64,000 nt of DNA from Synaphobranchus kaupii (taxonomy: Eukaryota; Chordata; Actinopteri; Anguilliformes; Synaphobranchidae): positions 38,874,699-38,938,698 of the forward strand of contig CM056377.1 of assembly GCA_029718625.1 (NCBI GenBank), read 5' to 3'. The position numbers and the translations under genes are program-made. Position 1 is the stretch's first letter. Each line of letters starts with the position of its first letter. The notes under the pieces were generated by a model. The model saw only the letters and a list, made by a program, of their open reading frames with translations. It did no database searches and was not told where the DNA came from. Below are positions 56,025 through 64,000 of this stretch, piece by piece.

Positions 56025-56651
56025 TAGGGCTGGGTATCGAATCTCAATACTTTTTGAGCACCAACCGTGTCATGTCCTTAGCGCAGACTATCCAAAACTA
56101 TCAGCGTATCGAAAAAGTATTCGGTGCCAATTTTCGGTAGTTTTTGGCAAAACATTTTAAAATGATCTTTTAAGTACCAAAGTACCAGGGGGACTCTTTC
56201 TTGTTTTTATTCTTGGATCAGATTTTTCTTGATTTAAATCATAATTTTCTGAATTTTATACTGTTTTTTATACAGCTGTTTGAGTTGACAACATTTTATT
56301 TATTTTTTACTTTTTTTATTCCCACCCCCACCGCCCACTCCTTGGAGGTCAACTTTATTTTTAAATCACAATTATATTTTTTAACAAAACATCATGAAAC
56401 CTCTTTGAGGGGGAGGTATAGAACAAAAACAAAATTAAGAAAACAAAAATTTTAGTTGAGTTGACAACATTAAACACTGAAGCATTTGAGAAGTTTTGGC
56501 TAATTTTGTTAAATGAGAAAAACTTTTAGGATATTGTTGAAAAGTGTGCTTAGGCTCAGCAGAGAAAGGTATTGAAAAATGTATTGATTTCACATCGGCA
56601 TCGAACACCAGGTTATCGGTATGGAAAAATTTCAAACGATACCCAGCCCTA
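56025..56651. mobile_element. Non-autonomous hAT-like transposon
   Basis: Inverted ends TAGGGCTGGGTATCG on both strands. The flanks ATTAAAAG and ATTACACG agree at 6 of 8 bases. The 627-bp body is AT-rich with no transposase. 'Mirror' internal motifs near both ends mention ATCG-type steps (GTATCGAA, TTATCGGTAT). Confidence 0.78.
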
Positions 56652-57715
56652 ATTACACGGGAACTTTGTGGTTGATTTTCCTATTGGTGTTTACTGCTCA
56701 TTTCCACAGTTGCAACTGATTTCACAGAAGTCAGTCGGATAAGTCAATTTTTGCCAGATGTGCCGTGTCCCTGTATGTGAGTGTTTGGATAGTAAGACGA
56801 GCACGTTCACATGCTAACGGCTGCGCTGTGCAAAGGAACAGCGAGGCCACAGCGCCTAAATCAACTCAATCATATGCATCTTGCAGAATTGTGTCAACAG
56901 CGAGACCCAAAGTCAATAGCTGGGTTTCCCGGACAATTCAGGTCCTTTAAATATTGTGATGTGGTTATTCATTGACGTTCTTGCAATGGGGATCCCGCTC
57001 CAGACCTCGAGTCCTACGCCCGTGATCCCACGTGCCGCGTTAACCTCTAGCGGACGGCTGAAGCGCGCCCCGTGTATTGTGCGAAGACCTCCCGTGAGCT
57101 TTGAAACTCAAACTTCTTTAACCAATTATTTTCATGTTACCAAGAAGAGGTTTTGCTCACCCATTTATTCAGAAGAATAATGGATGCATCATATTTCCAG
57201 CTATCGGTTTCAGAGCTACAGTGTGTCTTCTCGAAGTCTCCTGTGAAAGAACATTGGCTTATAGCCATATAGCAGCCAGGCTTGTACCTCATCACTGTAA
57301 GCTTGGTGAAAGCAATGCAGATAATAAATCTGACCTCTTTTTGGGACGTATCCAATATTTTATAGCAATTGCATCAACTCTAGAGAACACTTCTCTGAAC
57401 TGTGCTCTAAGAAAATTACAAATTTGTAAGCTGGCAAGTCTGTGCGTGTCAATCACTGCTACAGTTCTCGAGATCTGATTGGGCTCGGAGACTAATCGAC
57501 TTATAATTGACATAACTGCTTTGTAAAGTTATGAATTGCCGATGGTGTTATGTTTGCCTTATGAAGGCCCTATGACTTCACGCGTATGACATGACACATG
57601 TAATGCAACACGTTGGCAAAACGATCTCACACGGAGGGAAACTTTTCAAGCGTCTCGTAGCTTATGTCAGGAGGTCCAGATGAGGAGGCATTGAGCATTG
57701 GCTCTCTTTCCACAG

Positions 57716-57990
57716 GTTCGGCCTTCATGATGGTGAACACGTCCGGCAGGTTTGCCGGCCAGAAGGCAGAGTTGCTTACGCCCCAGCTGAAGGAGAACGA
57801 CACCCACTGCGTTGTGTTCCAGTACTTTGTGTCGGGCCCAGAAGGGTCCAGCCCAGGACAGCTCAACATCTACGTCAAAGAGAACAACAGTCCCTTGGGA
57901 ATTCCGGTGTGGAACACCTCTGGCTCCACTGCTTCATCCTGGGGCCAGGTGGAGCTCGCCATCAGCACCTTCTGGCCAAACTTCTACCAG
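57716..57990 (+). CDS. ptprm: ptprm-like exon 3: core of MAM domain
   Basis: This 275-nt exon carries the bulk of the MAM domain, the extracellular module that with the adjacent Ig domain mediates homophilic adhesion and dimerisation in RPTP-mu. The exon 2 G plus GT makes the first Gly. The reading then runs [41 protein letters not shown] and [13 protein letters not shown], ending in phase 0. The third MAM cysteine lies in NDTHC. There are three N-glycosylation sequons: NTS in VNTSGR, NDT, and NTS in WNTSG. The acceptor is ctttccacag and the donor CAG|GTAAGA is near consensus. There is one extra residue (Ala after GS) relative to the human paralogues I recall. Residues that are usually I-D after the NDTHC cysteine are V-V here. 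The frame has no stops, so I judge this a functional coding exon. Confidence 0.92.
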
Positions 57991-59771
57991 GTAAGAGCGT
58001 CCACATCGGCGGCAGTTCGCATCGACGGAATCAAAGGCTAGATGTATCCGATAGTGGAGCCTATGATGACTGTTTGTGATTTTCCAAGATACCTGGCATA
58101 TTATTCAGTCTCTGACACCCTCAGAATTGAACAATACATTTTGATATGAGAAATTTATGGGAATCTTTCTTACAAAACAACCTAAGTTTGGTCTTCAGCT
58201 CAATATAAATTACATACTGACAGCCTGAGTATCTCTTACGTGGCAATGTCGGTCGCATGGGGAGGGGAAAAGTGACTTATGCATTTTACAACAGCGAGGT
58301 TGTTACTTATTTGCATCTGTTATAATTACTCATTCGCACAAAACTGTATAACGAGGCAGTTCGCAAAGGCCTCTTTGACGTAACCTTATTCAAGCCCCCT
58401 CACATTCTGCATGTTGACGGATGGTGAAAGTCACATTTAACTTGTCCCCCTGCGAGCCGCCAAATTATTCCATCACTGCACTCGACGTGAGAGTGAGTGG
58501 AGTCGAGAGTGTAGCGTTGGCGAAGAGAGACTCGCGGCTCTGTCGGCTGCTGGGGAGCAACAGGATGCCTCGGCACAACTTCCCCCTTCTCCCGGAGAAC
58601 TCTCATCCGTCTGCCTAATAAACACAAAAAAGGTCAGCGGCCGAGGTTGCAATGAACATAAGGTAATTAAGGGAACAATAAATCGGTGAATTTGCTGCCG
58701 GGCACCGCTGCGCCGAGCTTTAGTACCGAACAGTACCTCTGATTTGACCCGTTACTTTATCCGAACCGAACGGTCGCGGGTTTCTTAAAAGCCTTGCTAT
58801 TAGAATGCATGGTGCGTTTTGTGTGAACGTGCTATTTTTGTACAGAACGCTCGCTTTCTGCTGTTCAACTCCTTGTGATTGAGGGAGACGATAGTTGTTG
58901 TTTTGTTTTTTTTGAGCTGCATTTGTTTTTTTTATGGACAGCATAATCATTATCTTCATTATTTTTTACTTATATTAATATTATTAGCAGGTAGGCTCCC
59001 TGTAAGTCACTTGGGATGATGATGTTAATGAGGATCATTATTATTATTATTGGGAGGTGCTCCACAATATTCATCATTACCATCAGTGCCGTTATTCTTA
59101 TTTGTATGATTATTAGGTATGTTACCTGAAAGTCGCTTTCATAATTAACAATATTAATAGAATTGCAAATCCTCAGAATCATTCATCCTTACCATCGGAA
59201 CAGTGCTAATAATCTATTTTTAATGTGTTCTTTCGTCAATGGTAATATTCATCAAGCTTATGCTGCAGGCGAATCGGCATGTTGCCGTTACGCGCTATAC
59301 TAATTACCTCGCCCAAATGAATGTCCTAGTTACAGAGGGAGAAAATCAGTCATTTGTGCCGTGACATCTGAGCTCATCAAATCCGACACTGAAAATGATT
59401 CCGCCGAAAAGGACCTGACCTGCTAGAAATTGCAGCTCTTGGGTGCTCGCAAAAGCAATTGCCGAGGTTCATAAACTCCTGACACAATAAAAGATCTACG
59501 GTGTAAAGCTGATGTACGATTTCCGTGCGCGCACTTGAATTTCGGAAGCTAAATTCGCTAAATAGGATAAAGTTGCGCGGCGTGTTCTGAGCTCCTGCTT
59601 TCAATTTGGTCTCAAGGTTTCCTTGATTCTTTTTCCCAATAATCTGTCCTGTTATATGAACGGATCAAGTACTGTACATTATATATATTTAGCCTCTTAC
59701 CTACTTTCTGTAGCCTCTTTCAAGAAGTATTCAATTGCTTTGGATAGTCGTGGAGTCTGAGGTGGTGAGAT

Positions 59772-59814
59772 TGCATTCATTTAGCAGAAGCACTTATACA
59801 GAGCAATTTACAAA
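59772..59814 (-). mobile_element. SINE/L2 3'-tail fragment
   Basis: On the minus strand it reads TTGCTCTGTATAAGTGC then TTCTGCTAAATGAATG, a worn version of the SINE/L2 tail (CGCTCTGGATAAGAGCG, TCTGCTAAATG). No head is present. Confidence 0.7.
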
Positions 59815-62800
59815 GCAGATTGTTGTAAGCGCATTCTAATGTGTTGAATACGCACTATGGGGGGGGGGGGGAAAAGATGACCCATTGTGACAGTTAATCT
59901 GAAAGACGGTGCTCTCTGCTGGAAAGGCCTGAATAGGCTGGTGAGCGATTGCAGGCTCGGTTGGGAAGAGGTGTGGTTCGGATGAAATCTTTTGAATATG
60001 AAAATCGGAGCGGTAATGCGCGGTCTCGTCCCGGGGGCGATGACGCGTACCGGCCGTGCGATTATCTCGGGTCGCCGCCCCCCCGGAGATGATCTGGGTT
60101 CGACAGCATCGGTGAGTTGAGTCGTGTACGTCGTCACGTGAAGGGGGGCATGCAGTCGTACGCGACGTTCAGCGACGTTGGAGCGAGGCGCATAAGGGGC
60201 GCGTGTTCTTCGTAGTCTTTAGACTACAGCAGGAGTTGCTTTAATTGCCTCTTGTCAGCAGGCCTCCTGGACTATTCAGAGTTGCACTAGTTAGACATGC
60301 TCCTCACAAGCACGGCGCTCTCCGAAGGCAGCCAAAAATGATGAATATATCTCAAGGTGTTTGGAGAAATAAGCACCATCTGTTGTTACAAAAGCCACAC
60401 AGAAGGAGCATCCATTTCCCTGTGATCGCTCCATCCTCCATAGCACCACCGAAGATAATTTGCAAAGACAGCAGTTGTGACTTTTTAATACTCTCTCAGA
60501 TTAACAATAGATATTGCAATCTTCAAAACTATATCTAATCAGCAATGTAAAACTAATTATAGGTATCCTTAATTGCACGGTATCCTAAGTGTTTGTCAAA
60601 ATGAAACCACCTGGTACTCGGAGATTACTTTCTTTTATTTTGTAATTGCAGGGTGGTTTTTCTTCTCTCTCTCATTGAGTCTGAAATCAGCAGTCCTAAT
60701 TACATTGTTATTGGGTCACCTCCAAAAACTTTTAATTGATCGCGCGCTGCAATTCGAATGTGCCCTGTGAACTCTGTCAAATGCATCTCATTGTTAATAT
60801 CTGAACTGTTGCGATGCGTAGCATCACAATTAGAATCACCGGTAAAAGTAATTGTAGGCAGTTGCTTACTAAGTGAGGTGACACTAGCAAGTGCATCGCG
60901 GCGTTTTAAAGGAATTGAGAGTGGTGATGTCCGCTTTAATTTCTGTTCAGCGGTGAAAGCGTATATAAATAGAATATATTATACATCGATCTGTGAATTT
61001 GCCTCCCTTTGTTCTGTCTTGCGACTATTTTACAGAATAGAGAGGCTCCAGTCTTTGGTTCCTAGTGGAGTCAAATGTTTATTTACATTACAGTCTGCCA
61101 ATGAACAAGTGTTAAAATGGTAATGCTCTGACAGGGAGGAGACCTTTTAGGAGGTTTTAGGAGTGTTGTTGTTCATAGAAATGGTAAGGCTTTTCTCAGT
61201 TCTTGATTTGAACCCGACTTATTTCCGACAGTTGAGTGAAGTGAAGGTACTCGTGTATTTACCGAATTTGTAACGTGAAATTAATATACATGGCATACAA
61301 AGTATGTAATGAAAAATATGTTTTAAATAGAGAATTATGAGTCCTGTTGCGGCAGTGAGAGTTGGGGAGGTGGGTAGAATAATAGACACACCAGACTAAA
61401 GCACCCTCGCACACATTGTGACATGTCACAGTGCACGCTTCGCTTTTCATTTCCGCTGAATGGGGCTCTCATAATGCATTAATTAGCACCCAGGCCATTT
61501 GCGTTCATTTTTCAAAAGGGAGGGAAAAAAATCAATTAAAACTAATTTGAACGGCCTAATTAAGGCATGGCAATTGTCTCCGACGACAGCGTTATCCCAT
61601 TCTAATGACTCTTTCATTGTGTTTCTCCTATACGAGGTTCATAGGGAGTGGTGTGTCCAGGCCTTCCCAGGAAACGGATGCAGCTTAGCTTCGGAATTCA
61701 TAGCAGGCCAAGGGATGAGTTGAACGCGGCTGCCGCTTTCATCGCTGGAGACTGAAACTGTGCAGCGGATATACAGGAAGTGACGCTGCGCAGGGCACTT
61801 GAGCGCGTTTGCAAGCAGCAATCAGCCAAATTTAAGCACCGCGCCTCTTTTCGTGGCGGCTGACATCATTTCGTCTTTATATCAGCGAGCTCCCAGAACT
61901 CACTCATAAGGAGGCCTGTAATTATTCTACATCTGCCACATTGGAGCCCACAGTGCTTCTAAAAAAAAAAGAGTACACATCAGCACCAGAAGGCTCTACC
62001 CGGGCCATTAACATCCCCTTATCTACACTAGTCTCTTCATAAAAATGTTTTTTTTTTTTGGTTCAGCTGTGATTTTTGCTCACCGACTCTATGACGCATG
62101 ACCTACGAGTGCAGGGCTCAGTGTCTTCACTTCCTGCCCGCTCCTTGAGTGAGGTCATCCCACACAGGAAGGGAGGATCGCAGGAGGCGGGCAGATGCTG
62201 CTGATCCATTTCCTGCCTGCCGCGGAGCCCTGCTCATTGTGCCAGGCCGCCGAAATCTGTCTAGGGAGGAAAGGAGCCCCCCGGCCTCTTAACCGCTTAT
62301 TTCCTGCCAGATAAGGGGCCTGACTGTTATTTTCCTCTATATCACTGGGAGGTCAGAGTGTGAGAACTGATTCTCCCCATTCTGTGTGTGGAAACCAGGA
62401 GTGAATCCCGTGTATTTTAACAGGTGCATTGTTTTAAAGGAGTGATAAAAACACTCCGTAATGGAAAGACGTGGTCTTCATCTCCTTCAGCTGTTGCGGG
62501 AGTGCATTTCCACAAAACAGGACGGGCTGTGCCATAAAAAGAACAATGTTTAGTTTTGTACTGGACAGTCAGTCTTTTGTTCAAGGTCTGTCTGTGTGTT
62601 GTGTCTCTAAATAAGTGTGGATTTTAAAACTAACATGGTTTCCTTCATGAGATTTACAGTAAATACACTTGAGACGGTTAAAATGGCAAAATCACTGTTT
62701 TACTCAAATGGAAAATGTTTAGAGTTGTCGCCCTCCCGTTCACAGTTTGGTTTGTTCTTTTTGCAAGCAGTATGTTTTGTAATATTCTCATACAGAATAT

Positions 62801-62820
62801 ACAGTATATAATATTCATAT

Positions 62821-63375
62821 CGACAGCCTCATAACAAAAGTGCCTAAGTCATTTTTTGGACATTTTGAGATTTTCTGCCTAAATCACTTGATTTATCATT
62901 CGTCAACAGTGTAAAAATGCTCAAGTCACTGCAGGTCGCTGTGCACTTCCTGAACCACTTTATGCTATGTTCAATGATTTGCAGTCAATGAAGCACGTCT
63001 TGCCTCAACACTCACCATTATTTTGACAGCTTACCCCATTTGGAAGCATAAATCTGCCTAGGAAGTGTCAAATTTGATACTTTCTCTGTACCAGTAGATA
63101 CTTGACATTTGCCTTGGATTCTCGACTTTTGCCTATGTCATGTATATAAATGCCTAAGTCCCACTCAGTTTTCAATATTTTTGCCTAAGTCATCATTAGC
63201 CATTATGTAATCATAATACAAAGTCACATGATCTGTATTTCATTTAGCAGCCATTGATATGTGTTTGTAAAAGAAAGAGTTAATAAATACTCATTGACGT
63301 AGGATTTCAGCAGTTTTTTGCCTTTTTCTCAAAACTACAAAAAATGACTTAAGCACTTTTGTTATGAGGCTGTCG
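62821..63375. mobile_element. Unclassified inverted-repeat transposon with internal CTAAGTCA motifs
   Basis: The termini CGACAGCCTCATAACAAAAG are identical on the two strands and continue TGC(C/T)TAAGTCATTTTTTG, giving a near-perfect inverted repeat of about 40 bp. ATAT flanks both ends. The motif GCCTAAGTC or close variants recurs inside (around 62851, 62878, 63149, 63182). No ORF. I do not recognise the superfamily. The element ends about 570 bp before exon 4. Confidence 0.75.
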
Positions 63376-63940
63376 ATATTATAACCTATGGGTGTGTGTG
63401 TTCTGTTAGACTATGTTCTGTTCTGCCTGGTCTTGTTCAGACTCTCATCCTGTTCTGTGCATCACTTGCTTTGACTTATTTGTCAGGTACAGTTGAGAGT
63501 CAATAGAGGCCACAGTGTAGCAGGAGAAGCTGGATATGAGGGCTAACAGCAGCCACCGACGTTCAGTTTAATCTGGTCACTTTCTAGCACTGTTGCAAAA
63601 AAACAAAAACAAATAAAGCTATAATGGAACACACTCACGATGCATACAAGGAACCCTCTAAACTGAACCCAGGTTATGTAGCCTACCCCTTAACCTCAAA
63701 CACTGCTTATCCCTATCATGGGGACTGAGAGAAGCATCGCCCCCCTCCCCCCTTTGCTTTTGTAGGAAGTAGAAATGAGCTATGGGCCGTGTGCCTTTCT
63801 TTGACACAGGAAACATGTCGGTACAGATGGCATTGTTTAAGCCCTTGCACATTTCGTACCGTCGTCACGAGCTTCCTTTCTGCGCCCCCCCCCACCCCGT
63901 TTGCTCATCGCTCTTTCTTTTTTCTACCCCCCCCTCGCAG

Positions 63941-64000
63941 ATCGTGTTTGAAGTGGTGACCTCAGGACAGCGCGGACTCTTGGCCGTCAAGGACGTGGTA
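63941..64000 (+). CDS. ptprm: ptprm-like exon 4: C-terminal end of MAM domain (partial, runs off window)
   Basis: The first 20 codons of the next exon are visible, entered in phase 0 after a strong polypyrimidine tract ending ctcgcag. The peptide IVFEVVTSGQRGLLAVKDVV continues directly from the FYQ end of exon 3 and matches the last MAM beta-strands (family pattern (V/I)xFEhxxxGxxGYhAhDDh). The last MAM cysteine (HPC in mammals) should lie just beyond the window. The usual GY(I/L)A(I/V)D(D/E) motif reads GLLAVKD here, so the aromatic residue and the first acidic residue are replaced. The exon is identified by position, splice phase and homology. Its 3' end cannot be seen. Confidence 0.88.
   Translation, partial: MVFEVVTSGQRGLLAVKDVV

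Larger units (their letters stand above)
31180..57715 (+). other. ptprm: Intron 2 of ptprm-like gene
   Basis: This intron of 26,536 bp is bounded by ACAG|GTTTGG and ttccacag|GTTCG and interrupts a Gly codon in phase 1. It has a SINE/hAT cluster at 33.4-34.8 kb, a long stretch without recognisable mobile elements (37.6-49.7 kb), G/C homopolymers and CpG-rich patches, and further transposon remnants from 50.8 kb on. No second gene is seen. Confidence 0.85.
57991..63940 (+). other. ptprm: Intron 3 of ptprm-like gene
   Basis: This phase 0 intron of 5,950 bp lies between CAG|GTAAGA and ctcgcag|ATC. It contains AT-rich ATT-type simple sequence around 58960-59210, a SINE/L2 tail fragment at 59.8 kb and a 555-bp inverted-repeat element at 62.8-63.4 kb. 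The remainder is unique sequence in which I see no gene. Confidence 0.88.

Overview
This window looks like intronic DNA of a ray-finned fish (teleost) nuclear genome. Only about 460 of 64,000 bases are host coding sequence. It forms three exons on the + strand, joined by consensus AG/GT splice sites in compatible phases. Together they encode most of one extracellular MAM domain. Residue patterns ([30 protein letters not shown]) place it in the type IIB (R2B) receptor protein tyrosine phosphatases, closest to PTPRM (RPTP-mu). The window therefore spans the end of a long first intron (>31 kb), exon 2 (31057-31179), a 26.5 kb intron 2, exon 3 (57716-57990), a 5.95 kb intron 3, and the start of exon 4 (63941 to the window edge).

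The rest is intron carrying a typical fish transposon community. The outstanding item is a complete Tc1/mariner element (27489-29019) with TA target duplications, 46-bp inverted termini differing at one base, and an uninterrupted 342-residue DD34E transposase on the minus strand. Others are a deleted Tc1-like element, two PIF/Harbinger elements (one with a decayed transposase, one with a Myb/SANT-like ORF fragment), a TTAA-flanked non-autonomous transposon, several hAT-type MITEs, a probable solo LTR, tRNA-derived SINEs with an L2-type hairpin tail, a foldback MITE and an unclassified inverted-repeat element near 63 kb. The full-length SINE ends in a GGATA-loop hairpin and (TGTAA)5, as in the eel UnaSINE/UnaL2 pair. 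This fits a teleost and hints at an elopomorph, but does not prove it.

Region by region: 1-31056 (intron 1) is rich in transposons, GT microsatellites and long G/C homopolymers. 31180-57715 (intron 2) starts with a cluster of SINE/hAT pieces (33.4-34.8 kb). It then has about 12 kb (37.6-49.7 kb) with no mobile element that I recognise, followed by a 49-bp exact tandem duplication, a G-quadruplex/CpG block near 55 kb and a hAT element near 56 kb. 57991-63940 (intron 3) holds a SINE/L2 tail fragment and the 555-bp inverted-repeat element.

I see no operon, CRISPR array, rRNA, true tRNA gene or second host gene. I found no previously undescribed biological system. The most notable items are the structurally intact Tc1 element, atypical residues in the MAM core, and the transposon-poor block of intron 2.
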